Below are positions 24,201 through 35,270 of a stretch of DNA of 64,000 nt, piece by piece. The stretch is taken from NCBI GenBank assembly GCA_963971225.1, contig OZ020267.1:34839989-34903988 (forward strand). Direction: 5' to 3'. Numbering within the stretch: the first letter of the stretch is position 1; each line of letters opens with the position of its first letter. The notes beneath the pieces are model-generated. The model saw only the letters and a program-made list of their open reading frames with translations. It had not been told where the DNA came from and did not search any database. Both the position numbers and the translations under genes were made by a program. The DNA comes from Melieria omissa. Its lineage: Eukaryota > Arthropoda > Insecta > Diptera > Ulidiidae.

Positions 24201-27200
24201 CAAAAATTGCACTTTGATTATGTAATCCTTGCAGCGATCTCGACGCAATCTCATTTACTTCCTTCAACTCGGCCACTTTGTTTATGTCCAAATCCTTCAG
24301 TGCCGCCACATCGTCGGCACTCACCTCGTCGGGCAGTCGGTAGGGTCCGGTCGAGACGGGCAGCTTGAGTGTGGGATTGAAGATCTCATTGATGACCGCC
24401 ATGGCCTCGGAGTCGGTTTCGGGCGGCGGCGGCGGCTGTGCGCGTGAAGCTTTGCGAGCCGCGCTCGCTCTGCGGCGACGCTGCACGTTTGACAAACGAA
24501 AAATGTGGCATTAGTTTTGCTGCCATAACCACTAAACCGACGGCAGCCGTTGTGTTGTACCTTTTCGAGCTCCTCGTAGGACACGGAAATCACGTTTTCT
24601 GCGGACATTGCTAGGATGTGCTTTCAAAATCGCAAAACTTGATTTAAGGATTCGAATCAAAGGGCACTTTACAATGTTTGCTCATTAAATTTGATGAATA
24701 TTGAAATGGCTAAACTCGGAACGTGCGCCCGTACGTCCGCTTTGCTAATTTTCTACTGAAAATGCATTTGCCGTTTATCGTCGATTTTATTGACAAATCG
24801 AAAGCGAATTATAATAATTTAGATTTCTATTTGCGTTATTGGAAGACGCTCTATGCACTTCACTTGACACGAATATTTGCAGTTTGGCGTATTTTTAGCA
24901 TGTTGGCGGTTCAAACTTTATAGTTTCTGCACGGCGGCGACGCAACGAAACAGTGGCCAGCGACCACCTACCTACCTACCCACCAACTGGCGGCAGCCGT
25001 GCGCTGTCGCCTTGAGGCCAATAAATATGTGCCGGGAGATAGTTGGGCAAGCGTACCTACAATCATTCATAGATATGTACATGTATGCGTTGTATGTATG
25101 TATGTACATATGTCAGAGTGTAAGTGCGTGTAAATCTTTAGTTGTTGCTATAAAATTATTTCGTAAATTTTTTGGTTGAAGCCAATTTATCATTGCATGC
25201 TGTAAGTGGGGAAACACTGTAATGAAAATTGCTTACAAAATCATTTGGGAGACGTTTTTAAGGTTTTTGAGGTCAAAAGAATCGAGTTTAAATTCATGTC
25301 TTTCGAAACAGGGGTTCAACCAGAGTTGCCGCGTTTGGTCAGATTTTTTACTTTGGTCCGCTGGTCTGCTTTAACGAATTTTGGTCCGTTTTCTGATGTG
25401 AATATCTTTTCATTAGCACAACAAATTTATTAAAAAAAATTAAATTGTAATTTAAAACTTACTTTAAAGAAAAGCAAATTTGTAATTTGGTTGATTAAGG
25501 TCGGATTTGGCCGGAAGTTTGGTCGGAAAAAAATTATTCAAGTGGCAAGAAGGGTTCAACCCTTAAAAATATCTGAATGCTGCAAAATTTGTTTTTCCGC
25601 CTCGATAGTCCAACGAGTAGCGCGCTGACTTCTCATACCAGAGGTCCTAGGTTCGATTCCCAGTTAGGGCTGGTGAAACACTGGTCTACTTTTATCGCTA
25701 TCCACATAAAGCAGATGAGAATTACAAGAAACGCACAAGTGCGCTCTTGGCAGGCAATGGCAAAACCTTCAAGTGTGAAAGGAAAATTTTCAAAAACCGC
25801 CATTCGGATTCGGCGAAAAACTGTAGCTTCCTGTTCCCTTCCGTTTGAAATGTGTGTTTCATATGCTTAAACATTTTAAACGGGTGGAATTTTCGGTATC
25901 ACAATGGGCCCATAAAGAGGCCTAAGTAAATAAGTCTCATACAGAGGCAGCAACTGCAACCTATCTACCTACCTTCAAACATTTTGAATTCCAAATATGG
26001 TTTCAAGTGGTATTGGGCTCGAAAGTTGTGTAAGGAACCCGCCCAAAAAGAAATCCTATGCGAGTTCCTGTATTATTGTGTATACAAATCTTTAACCAAT
26101 TTTTTTTAGGAAAATGTGGAGGGTTGAAAGTTGAGACCCTAAACAATGCAACAAATATTTTTCAAAAATTTGTTCCCTATTCATTCTGCTTGGGATCATT
26201 AGTGTTTGGCGTTGGTGACATTAATCGATTGAAGTTCTGTGAATGTGAATGTGAATGAGAATGTGTGAAGAACTTCTTGTAAGCATTACCAGGAATCTGC
26301 TAAGAGAGACGACTCCGTATGTGTATTACTGGATTGAGTAGTGTAGTCTAGTGTTGCGTGTATCTACTGTACATCTTTTTCGGTGAGGTCGGAGGGGTTG
26401 TGGGAAAACACAAAGATTGGTGTCTCTGATAAGATAATTTTTGAATGATGTATGCGCTACAACATGTTTTTCTTAGTCCGAATTGGCTCTGCTAGTAGTG
26501 TTGTTGTTGCGCTAGTAGTGTTGTTGTACGGCTACTGAATATGAAAATCGACAGGGAGCTGCTCATCTCAACAGATTGGAGTGAGAAGAATAGGGTCCTT
26601 GTGCAAAAGTAAAGAATTTGACTATATACTGTTGAAAGAATGGGAAACAATTAGAACGAAGGAATGATTGGAAATTGAAGAAAGTGCACACCCAGCCAGG
26701 TGGGAATCGAAAGAAGGGAAAAGATTGAAATGTCTTTGCTCAGTAAACTTCATACTGGACTATCGAAGCGGCTTTTTTGAAAATAATTTAATTGGCCTTT
26801 TGCGAAAAATGTTTTTTCTCTCTTTGATAAGAGTTGATAGAAAATCTGGAAAATATTTGAAAAATCTACTTTAGTAAGATCTGCTGAATCCTTGATAAGA
26901 GGATACCTCAGAGTTCATGGTGGTTCAGGGTAGATGGTTTTAGGATGCTGGAGGATATTTCAAAGATAAACTTAAATGAGTTCTTGTAGATCCTTCATGA
27001 GAGAATCCCGCAGAGGGGCACAATAGATCAATCCTGGTCTCAGGACAATATTCCCCTTATCAATTCTATTCTATCCTTCAGAGTTCATGGCTTTAGGTGG
27101 TTACATGAAAATCTGCAAAATATTTCAAGATGAAATACAGTTACATGAAAATCTGCAAAATATTTCAAGATGCGCTCTATTGAGGCCTTGGAAGAATCTT

Positions 27201-30200
27201 GATTCGTTTTCTTTTTACAATTATCGTTGAGCAGCAACAAAATATGTTTGACATTGTTTCCTAAACATTAGCGGGGTTCACTCTTCATAGCATTTTAGGT
27301 GTAAATTTGTTATAGTAGCAATTTTTGAATTTTCACAATGTTTTCGAAAGCAGTTGTAGCGACAGATTGCTACGACAGCAACTTTACACATAAAATGCTA
27401 TGAAGAGTGAACCCCGCCATTGATATGTTCACTACTTTTTCACAGTATTCAATATTCTAAAATCAAAATTATAGTCCATCACAGTTTCAGCCTTCTTTGA
27501 CTTACATATTTTTCGAAATTTTTCTAAATGAGAAAACAAAAAAAACTCAGATTTCTTCAAAGACGAGAAAATGTTTCTTGACAACGCCAAGAAAACGTTT
27601 ATGTGTTTGTTCAAAGATCACCAGCTTTGCGGTAATTCCTTTACAACAACAACACTTGATGTCCGCACACAGCTGTGCCACACACTGAGCCAATAAATTC
27701 ATTCCCATATCAATTTTTCATGCATTAAATCCAAAGATTGATTGATGCAAATTATGTGCAACAACAACAAAATAAACTAAAACAACATTTAATGAAAAAC
27801 CAAAAAACGAACAAAAAATTTTCCAATTTCAAAATTCATTCAAGTTGGAAGTGCAACTTGAATTGGCAGCAATATATGCAAATTGAAATGAGTTTATTGG
27901 GAAATGCAACAACAACAACAACAATGATGACACAAGAACAGCAACTGCAACAAGCTGATTATTTGCACGCAACAAGTACGAGTACTCGTACACCCGCCGC
28001 GGCGCATCCGAATGCGTTGCATTAATTTAAATGTTGCATGCGGTTGTGCAATGTTGTTGGCGTTTGCCAATGTGTTGGCCAATGTCTTGTTTTTGTGCGC
28101 CAGTTGCTGGTCGCATTGTGGCAATTCGACTTCCATTAACATATTCGAAGACTAACCAAAATGATGTCGCCGCAGGAATGTTCAGCGCTTTCTTGTTTCT
28201 TTCTTGTTTATTTTGAGCCGAACGTGTGCTGGCGTTTATGAAATTTATTTAATTTGCAGATGTGAAATGTTTCGCTGCATTTAAGGCGTTCGAATTTTAC
28301 AAGTTTACCACTACGCAGGGTGAATGAGGGGATTTATTAGAATTAGGTTAAGTATTTAATAGAGTCAAACTAAAGTGAGGTTAGGCCGTTGTTGGAGTCC
28401 CAGGAAAACCGTGGCATACACAAGCAGTTTGGAGAAGACTGTGTGTTACTCAAGAAACTTATTAAGATTTACTTAATAGAAATGTTCAGACAAACAGACC
28501 GGAAAATATTAGTATGGTTCATATATTTCCATTTTCATAAAATAAAGATTTAAAGAATTTGCTAAGGGCATTGAGCTGTCAAGTGGACCTAAGAATCTGC
28601 TGAATAAGGGTCACGCGAGCATCTACGAGCAGCAGCAGCAGACTCCTGCTGCCGACGCTAAGTTGGCTTTGTCCATCGCAATTGTTCTTCCTTTTCCAAC
28701 TCTGATACCCTCAAGCTTTTGCATACTATGTACATTTGTTAGGTCTTGGAATATGCTGCCTTCATCTGGAGACCTAACAACGCTTTTTATTCAAGTCTCC
28801 TAGAATCTTAAGTTTTTTGTAATGATGTAAAACTTTCTATTATCCCAGAACGATTATGAGCAAATCAATAGGCAAAGGTGACTTTGACAAAATGGAAGTT
28901 TAGCTGCAGTCTCCACCTTTATACAAAGATGGTTTTGCAGGTTTCGTTGTCTAATGTTGAATCCAAAATCTATAGAAACCAAAAGGTCTGTAATTTCCAT
29001 GTCTTTCTTTTTCCATTTAGTCAAAAAAAAATTAAAAAAAAAAATTGGAAAAAATTTACTGTTCTGTTCGTTTCAGCAAAACGTGTAGGCACAATGAAAC
29101 CTATTCATGAAACCTATTCATTGTGCCTCAGACACGTTTCCCCTCTCCACTATTCCTTTAGCCTTAGCTGACCTATTTGACATGTTTGTCTCTAAACTAG
29201 GTTTCAGTTCATTTCTCAACTCCAAATTGCCCGTTTTAGTTTTAGTTTCGTAAATAACAATTGATCTGTTAGAATTATATATTCAAACACTGATATATGT
29301 AAATAAAACTAAATTAAAATAAAATCAAAACAATCAAATCAAATAAAATAAAATAAAATAAAATAAAATAAAATAAAATAAAATAAAATAAAATAAAATA
29401 AAATAAAATAAAATAAAATAAAATAAAATAAAATAAAATAAAATAAAATAAAATAAAATAAAATAAAATAAACTAAAATAAAATAAAATACAATAAAATA
29501 AAATAAAATAAAATAAAATAAAATAAAATAAAATAAAATAAAATAAAATAAAACAAAATAAAATAAAATAAAATAAAATAAAATAAAATAAATAAAATAA
29601 AATAAAATAAAATAAAATAAAATAAAATAAAATAAAATAAAATAAAATAAAATAAAATAAAATAAAATAAAATAAAATAAAATAAAATAAAATAAAATAA
29701 AATAAAATAAAATAAAATAAAATAAAATAAAATAAAATAAAATAAAATAAATAAAATAAATAAAATAAATAAAATAAATAAAATAAATAAAATAAATAAA
29801 ATAAATAAAATAAATAAAATAAATAAAATAAATAAAATAAATAAAATAAATAAAATAAATAAAATAAATAAAATAAATAAAATAAATAAATTAAAATAAA
29901 TAAAATAAAAAAAATAAATAAAATAAATAAAATAAATAAAATAAATAAAATAAATAAAATAAATAAAATAAATAAAATAAATAAAATAAATAAAATAAAT
30001 AAAATAAACAAAATAAATAAAATAAATGAAACAAATAAAATAAATAAAATAAATAAAATAATAAAATAAAATAAAATAAAATAAAATGAAATAAAATGAA
30101 ATAAAATAAAATAAAATAAAATAAAATAAAATAAAATAAAATAAAATAAAATAAAATAAAATAAAATAAAATAAAATAAAATAAAATAAAATAAAATAAA

Positions 30201-32192
30201 ATAATAAAATAAAATAAAATGAAATAAAATGAAATAAAATAAAATAAAATAAAATAAAATAAAATAAAATAAAATAAAATAAAATAAAATAAAATAAAAT
30301 AAAATCAAATAAAATAAAATAATATAAAATAAAATAATATAAAATAAAATGAAATAAAATAAAATAAAATAAAATAAAATAAAATAAAATAAAATGAAAT
30401 AAATAAAATAAAATAAAATAAAATAAAATAAAATAAAATAAAATAAAATAAAATAAAATAAAATAAAATAAAAAATAAAATAAAAAAATAAAATAAAATA
30501 AAATAAAGTCAAATCGAATAAATTCAAATAAAATCAAATAATAATAGAGAAATCTCTGCAGGTGCATAGAGGCTCGACAGATTTTTCCAGGCTATAACTC
30601 CCATAAAACAAACGATTTGCTGTTAAATTCTTGTAGGAATATCTCTAAGCTGACCGCAGTAATCACAGGTCACTGGCCAAGGACTGGTCTATACGCAACG
30701 GGAAGGAAGATCTTCACATTAATTTTTGCAGAAGCTAAATTGTATGAAAAATTCTAACTGTTTGTTTGAAATGTACGAACTTCTGCCGTTTCTTTTTAGT
30801 TTTAAAGCTCTCAGTAATATAAAAGTATATTTTATGATTCGATAAAAAAGTGATTTGGGTACCCGGGTACCCCATCACACACATAAGGGTTAATCAGACC
30901 TTTAATGCAAAAGGAAAATGATTCGTTGGATTGAATCTATGATTCTTCCCTTTTAGCTGAAGTATGTAAAGCTGAGTAAGACAGTTGTGGGTCAGTAGAC
31001 CCACGAACGAATAAGTTCTTTGCTGGTTCCATTTCATTTCAAAACTTTTAATTACAAATTTTTATTAATTAAAAATTTAATTATAATTTTTGTAATTTCA
31101 TTTGTACGAATTTGTAAAAAGTTTTTGTGCCCGCACAGACCTTTGTAACCACATTCTGAGGTTGAGAGTAGATATCAATAAAACAGTTGTCTATCAAAGT
31201 GTAAAAACATTCTCACTTAATTTCGACAAAGTTATTTTACGGGTTCATTGAATCGGTTTAATTGTGACGATTTCAGACATAAGTATATTTTTTCATATTT
31301 TTTTTTTTAGTATCCTAAGATGAGTGCGGGAAGCATTGCTTTCGCACTGTTACGAATGGTTCCAGTTTTTTTTAATTTTCACAATTCCACTTTGATTATT
31401 TAACACTTTTGATTATTTAAACGTCATTTGATTTTCTTTAATCTTCACAATTGTACACATTTGATTTTATTTCAACAACATTGCATTGCAACATCTTTTA
31501 GGTTCGAAACCGCCTACACTGCGAAGCACGCTGTATGGACGTGGCCTTAGCACAGCCGAGCACCGTGCTTTGCGTTTAAGTTCACGCTGCGCGATATTGA
31601 AATAAATCACTTATTTTTAAACCAATGAAACGAAAAAGTACGCCTCGTCGTTACGCTTCAGTGGCTTCGCAATGAATTGCAGTTTCATTTCCGTAAATAT
31701 TCTTTTTGGCACAAGACGTCTTTATGCGCGCCGCAACTGCCCGAAAGCACGAAAATTGTTAGCTGCGCATTGCGGGGTCAACGCGGACAGCAGCACTTAC
31801 CCGGCGCGCAGCTGCAGCGCGCGGAAGCGAAAGGCGACCAGCTCGTCGTGGCCGCCGCTGATGAAAATCAAGTAGCAGTTGTTCTTGGCGGTGCGCGCTG
31901 CGCTGCTGTTAAGCGCAACGCTGCCCCAATTGCTGGCGTTGCGTTCGGACGCGTGCAGGCAGGAACACTCTGTGGCGGATGAAGAATGAAGAAGTAGACG
32001 TCAGTGTTGCGCTGCTGCACAATATGCAATCGAAAACAACAACAACAATCACTAAAGCAATAAGCACAACAAATGACACTAACCGAGCCACAAGTTTTGC
32101 TGCAACGACAGCGCCAACTTCGCGCACAGAAGACAACCAAGAAAGCCAAGAAAGGCGAACCACAAAGCGCTGCGCGCACCGACGACAGCCAT
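18289..32192 (-). CDS. Secreted two-CUB-domain protein, 8 exons, 428 aa
   Basis: Exons in transcript order: 32192-32084, 31969-31801, 20583-20192, 19260-19089, 19012-18953, 18899-18661, 18590-18489, 18332-18289. All phases join and splice sites are GT-AG. Residues 1-36 look like a signal peptide (hydrophobic WFAFLGFLGCLL). CUB 1 spans about 38-220 (Cys 38, 40, 68, 94, 120) and is interrupted by a ~60-residue Ala/Thr-rich insert at about 124-180. CUB 2 spans about 238-362 (Cys 238, 274, 302, 325; CNMDKLTIFD, SGPDLLIEFNAS). Many N-x-S/T sites are present. CUB modules bind proteins outside the cell. The layout resembles arthropod SOL-1-like ('suppressor of lurcher') receptor auxiliary proteins, which is inference. 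The last intron (18333-18488, 156 nt) is in frame, so its retention would lengthen the C-terminus. Intron 2 (11.2 kb) contains a whole second gene. Exon 1 is the least certain. Confidence 0.82.
19261..20191. other. CUB gene intron 3, no gene seen
   Basis: Intron between CUB exons 3 and 4. It has a TTAACCCTGTAGCTCC phrase at 19558, like the start of TTAA-flanked MITEs, and an isolated CACTGCACAACAAAA at 19314 that matches the end of the fold-back element at 35271. No complete element could be bounded. Confidence 0.4.
20841..24608 (-). CDS. Myosin regulatory light chain-like EF-hand protein, 236 aa
   Basis: Exons in transcript order: 24608-24561, 24480-24259, 24195-24076, 23939-23803, 21024-20841. 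All are GT-AG with matching phases. The first EF loop at residues 96-107 (DTDSDGVISKDD) has Asp at positions 1, 3, 5 and 12, followed by DLRFTYTALG, the signature of regulatory light chains. The second half (DYEAFVELMSHR, WSKWDDYGTGKI) keeps the fold but has poor Ca2+ loops. The N-terminus has basic-Ser sites (RRRRAS, RKAS) and a PPPPP run. Regulatory light chains bind the myosin neck and tune motor activity; this divergent member could serve a special muscle or cilium. Intron 2 is only 63 nt and in frame, but splicing restores the family's ELKE-V(F) helix, so it is real. Intron 4 (2.8 kb) holds two tandem arrays. The gene is nested in intron 2 of the CUB gene, same strand. Confidence 0.9.
21180..21880. 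repeat. Three-copy degenerate tandem array, ~220 bp unit
   Basis: The phrases ATTATGGCAAATAAATGAGT, AAAATTACAACAATTGAACT and ACATGACTCGGTTTAAAAT (allowing changes) recur at intervals of about 210-230 bp across intron 4 of the EF-hand gene. Confidence 0.75.
22220..23420. repeat. Degenerate tandem array with a recurring peptide-like phrase
   Basis: Four diverged copies are anchored by TTTGTACCAGGAGTTCGGAA at about 22404, 22682, 23040 and 23230. Shared blocks are GAAGGATTAGCCCC, AGATCAGACCTAATCT and CAGCAATTAGTTGACTATAT. On + the first copy is open for 92 codons (22334-22612), but the other copies are not, so I treat it as non-coding repeat in intron 4 of the EF-hand gene. Confidence 0.75.
24609..25597. 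other. CUB intron 2: upstream of the EF-hand gene
   Basis: This must contain the promoter of the nested EF-hand gene, but no TATA box is obvious on -. A TACC/CTAC run at about 24968 and a GTAT run near 25090 are simple repeats. No exon seen. Confidence 0.4.
25598..25963 (+). mobile_element. tRNA-derived SINE, copy B (family 1)
   Basis: The head CGCCTCGATAGTCCAACGAG and B box GGTTCGATTCC are followed by the family body (GGCAGGCAATGGCAAAACC, CCATTCGGATTCGGCG). The tail has GTGGAATTTTCGGTATCACA and GAGGCAGCAACTGCAACC, then CTACC repeats. It lies in CUB intron 2. Target duplications are not evident. Confidence 0.85.
25964..27270. other. CUB intron 2, repeat-derived DNA without genes
   Basis: Begins with the dispersed phrase AATATGGTTTCAAGTGGTAT (third copy). 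A perfect tandem repeat of a 36 bp phrase starting TTACATGAAAATCTGCAAAA is seen at about 27102-27173. Nothing coding is supported. Confidence 0.5.
27271..27417. mobile_element. 147 bp MITE with ~34 bp inverted repeats
   Basis: GCGGGGTTCACTCTTCATAG at the left end is repeated inverted at the right end, with the match extending through CATTTTA(T)GTGTAAA. The interior has no coding capacity. Flanks CATTAG/CATTGA hint at a short degenerate duplication. I do not assign a superfamily. Confidence 0.75.
27418..29338. other. CUB intron 2, no gene seen
   Basis: Contains (CAA)n runs near 27760 and 27908. Patches near 28375-28440 and 28580-28700 (GGTTAGGCC..., a CAG run, AACTCTGATACCCTC) resemble decayed LINE 3' sequence but are too broken to assign. 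An inverted phrase AGGCACAATGAAACCTATTC...GAATAGG...CATTGTGCCT lies near 29088-29128. Confidence 0.4.
29339..30512. repeat. 1.2 kb (AAAAT)n / (AAAATAAAT)n satellite block
   Basis: The pentamer AAAAT repeats almost perfectly from 29340 to about 29740, switches to a 9-mer (AAAAT+AAAT) to about 30060, then returns to the pentamer. Only scattered substitutions occur. The long - strand frames of Phe/Ile/Leu/Tyr here are artefacts of the repeat. Confidence 0.97.
30740..30889 (-). mobile_element. Solo end of the TTAA/GGTACC piggyBac-like family
   Basis: Read on -, it begins TTAACCCTTATGTGTGTGAT, carries the GGGTACCCGGGTACCC palindrome and continues with CTGAGAGCTTTAAAACT, matching both halves of the 3753-4522 element. 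The far end is missing. Confidence 0.7.
30894..31800. other. CUB intron 2, 5' part
   Basis: Non-coding. No TE end could be bounded. The GC rises towards 31510 as the exon 2 donor (31800) is approached. Confidence 0.4.
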
Positions 32193-33439
32193 CAGCGACG
32201 CTGTTGTTGCAAGAAAGCGAAACGCACGAACGTTCAGCCTTGTTGGCTTAACGACAATGACAACGGCGTAACGGAACACGGCAACTGGACCACACGTGCA
32301 AAGCGCTGGCAGACAACTGGGCTGCGGCTGTCGAGTTGCGCCCGTGCGGAGCGCGCGCTAATCAAAGCGGAGTCGGAGTATCCGCTGCGCCAGCTGCTGT
32401 GCCGCTTTTTGCCGCTGCTGCTGCTGCTGCGGCGAGAGTTTAGTGCTGGCAGGAAGCGGAAACAGCGGCCATGATGCGCACTCCCCGCAGACGGACGCGC
32501 GCGCCCGCTTATCAACGCGTTGGCCACACGCTGGCGCGCGCTGGGCCACTGGGCCACAGTAGTCCATGCGAGAAGTGTTTAAAAATAGCGTCCGACCAAA
32601 GTGGTGTCGGGCGGCGCTTGCAACCTAATTCAGTTAATGGCAAAAAAAGGATGCTGCTGCTGTGCCACATTCACACACAACAACAACAACAACAACAACA
32701 ATAATGAACAGCAGAAACAATGGCAACCATAGTCGCAGCCAAAGCCACAGCCACGGCCGGCTGCCAGCTATCAATTTTTTCACTGGCCGCCAACAAAAAT
32801 GGCTGAAAGTGGTCGGACGGACGGGCGCGCGCGTTCGATTGTGGCGTTTATAGTTATGAATCGCTGCTTAGTTGCGACACTTTGCCGAGCGTGTGACAGC
32901 GAGCGAGCGAGCGCGCCGCACAGGGACGTCCCTAGCACACTTTCACCGTTTCGGCGACGACAGACGACCGCCGTGTGTGGGCGCATGTGTGAGTGGGTGC
33001 AAGTGTGGTGGCCTGTGTTGTGTTCGCCTTGCGGCGTCCTTTAAGTTAATTTAAGTGGATATTTTTAGAGGGGATTTTGATAGCATTAATTCATGATAAA
33101 TGAGCTGTGCAGGCCGCAGCGTGGCGGCTTGTCGGTTGGTTGGTTAGCTGTTCGCTGAAACGTTGTTGTTGTTGTGTTGTGTGTAAAATGCTGCCGATTT
33201 TGCTACCTTGTGGTCTTTAGGCGATGCAGTGTTTTATTTTTAAACCAATTTTGTTTTATCAATTTTGTATTTGTTGCTGTTAAATTGAATTTACTTCAAT
33301 GCGCTAATTTCGGCAGTTCGATTGCGGTGAGGCGGCCGGATTTATGTTGAAGCGGTTTGATGAAAGATTGACTGTGTTGATATGCCTACGAAGTTCTTAT
33401 GAATAAAGATATATATGACGACATAGTATCGGTAACACT
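32193..33439 (-). promoter_or_regulatory. Upstream/leader region of the CUB gene
   Basis: GC-rich sequence with CpG-rich and (CAA)n stretches (32682-32702) lies immediately 5' of CUB exon 1 on -. Several frames are open by composition only. An in-frame upstream ATG at 32279 would add 29 residues before the better signal-peptide start at 32192. No TATA box could be assigned. Confidence 0.4.
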
Positions 33440-33530
33440 GGAGTTGCCTTGTTTGACTACTGGGTCGGTTTCATTCAAACAGACAAAATAATAATGCAAT
33501 TTGTAACAGTGCAATTCACTAAATATCGAA

Positions 33531-33536
33531 TTTATT
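33531..33536 (-). terminator. Poly(A) signal after GST exon 4b
   Basis: AATAAA on -, 68 bases after the exon 4b stop. The equivalent signal after exon 4a is at 37165-37160. Confidence 0.6.
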
Positions 33537-33603
33537 AGTTTTGCCATAAATAGGAACATTCAAATATTAACAATAATTCTCTATTTTTAAATCGAAATTG
33601 ATC

Positions 33604-33669
33604 TTATAAGTTCTGCAGTTTGGCCCTGAACATGTCGGCCAACAAAGATGCCTTGCTGCCGTTGATCTC
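33604..33669 (-). CDS. Duplicate terminal exon of the GST gene (exon 4b)
   Basis: A 66-base exon with a CAG acceptor (33672-33670), in the same phase as exon 4a. It encodes EINGSKASLLADMFRAKLQN-L and a TAA stop. It has its own AATAAA (33536-33531) and shares flanking sequence with exon 4a on both sides. It differs from 4a in residues 206-208 only (SLL instead of AMF). It is an alternative last exon or a relic that kept its frame. Splicing from exon 3 (39815) would give the same 219 aa length. Confidence 0.75.
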   Translation of the reverse strand, partial: EINGSKASLLADMFRAKLQNL

Positions 33670-33825
33670 CTGAAATGTTAAATGTATTTTTATAAATATT
33701 TAAAAAAATTTAATTTATAAAAATTAAAAAAAAACTAATTTTACTTAGGGACTTAAATTATGTGTTACATTAAATTGATTTAATGGAGAATACAATAATC
33801 CTAATATCGAGTTACAATAATCCTA

Positions 33826-35118
33826 ACACTTCGTTCAATAATGTGTGTGACTAACTAATTAAAACACATTTTTTTGCCAAAATTCGTTTTTATTCATCAA
33901 CATAGTCCCCTTTTAGGGAGATACAATCATTCCAACGCTTTTCCAATCTTTCGATACCGCCTTTGTAGAACGATTTTTCTTTGCCTTCAAAATAGGCGTT
34001 AGTTTCGGCGATTACTTCATCATTTGAGCCAAATCTCTTACCACGGAGCATCTTTTTGAGATCTGCGAAGAGCCAGTAGTCGCTGGGGGCCAGATCTGGA
34101 GAATACGGGGGATGAGGAAGCAATTCGAAGCCCAATTCATGCATTTTTGCCATCGTTTTCATCGACTTGTGACACGGTGCATTGTCTTGGTGAAACAACA
34201 CTTTTTTCTTCTTCATATGGGGCCGCTTAATCGCGATTTCTTCTTTCAAACGTTCCAACAACGCTATATAATAGTCGCTATTGATTGTTTTCCCTTTCTC
34301 AAGATAGTCGATGAATATTATTCCGTGCACATCCCAAAATACTGACGCCATAACCTTGCCATCCGATGTTTGTGCCTTTGGACGCTTTGGGCGGCTTTCA
34401 CCGGTTGCATGCCACTCAGCAGACTGCCGATTTGACTCTGGAGTGAAATGATGGATCCATGTTTCATCCATTGTGATGTACCGACGCAAAAACTCCGACT
34501 TGTTGCGCGTAAACATGTCCAAACAGCTCTTTGAATCATCGATTCGTTGTTGTTTTTGCTCCGGTGTGAGCAAACGCGGCACCCATTTCGAAAACACCTT
34601 TTTCATAACCAAATGTTCGTGTATTTTGGTGTGTACACTGCCTGCTGATATCTTTAGAATGTCAGCAATCTCCCCCACTTTCACTTTACGGTCGGACATA
34701 ATGATTTTCAGTGTTTTTTCAACGTTTTCCGGAATAACAGCGTCATTTGGCCGTCCAGTAGATGGAATGTCATCGGTGTCTGTACGACCACGTTTGAATT
34801 CGGCATACCAATAACAAATGGTTCTTTTTGATGGAGCAGAGTCCGAATAATGTTTTTCAAGTCATTCCTGGCATTGAACAGTATTTTTTTTCATTAAAAA
34901 ACAATGATAAATCAGCACACGGAATTGCTTTGAATTCATTTTTTTTGAAAACTCAAAAGTAGTGTCACTTAAAGCACTGTAACTTGTAAACTAATGGTCG
35001 GATTGACATATAATTTTGACAGTAAGCCTAAAAAGGTTCACAATTTCGAAAAAAAATATTGATTTAGTATCAGTGCCGCCATCTATGTGTCAGTCACACA
35101 CATTATTGATCGAAGTGT
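33826..35118 (-). mobile_element. mariner element, irritans-type, 1293 bp
   Basis: The ends are ACACTTCGTTCAATAATGTG (left) and, reverse-complemented, ACACTTCGATCAATAATGTG (right), flanked by TA at 33824-33825 and 35119-35120. It lies between the two copies of the GST terminal exon, in the upstream flank of copy 4b. The corresponding place next to copy 4a is empty. Confidence 0.95.
33890..34939 (-). pseudogene. mariner transposase with one nonsense codon
   Basis: From ATG at 34939 the frame runs to TAA at 33892-33890, close to the usual ~350 codons. It is broken only by TGA at 34864-34862, at a position where the family usually has Trp in the first DNA-binding helix region. The catalytic D,D(34)D triad is intact: TMDETW, HQDNAPC, SPDLAPSD, with 34 residues between the last two. 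The strong likeness to irritans-group transposases (KRPHMKKKKVLFHQDNAPCH) is from memory of the family. It is almost intact and therefore young. Confidence 0.95.
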
Positions 35119-35270
35119 TAATCGAATCGAAAGTTATAATAAAAACATGAGAGACCTGACCTGACCTAAAAAAAATCTAACAAAAATCTTTGTAACAGAA
35201 ACATCAGGGACCTGGTCCCCAATTCTGTTTTTCATTATTTTCTATTACAATGAAAGAAAAGAGTCCCATA

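Noticed and set aside
27738..28025. Gln/Thr-rich 95-codon frame
   Set aside because: Created by (CAA)n and (CAG)n runs in an intron.
29334..30567. Long - strand frames of 364-397 codons rich in Phe, Ile, Leu and Tyr
   Set aside because: They are translations of the (AAAAT)n repeat, open in several frames at once because the repeat unit lacks stops on that strand.
32073..32705. Several open + and - frames upstream of CUB exon 1
   Set aside because: GC-rich leader with CAA repeats. Only the - frame from 32192 continues across splice sites into the CUB domain.
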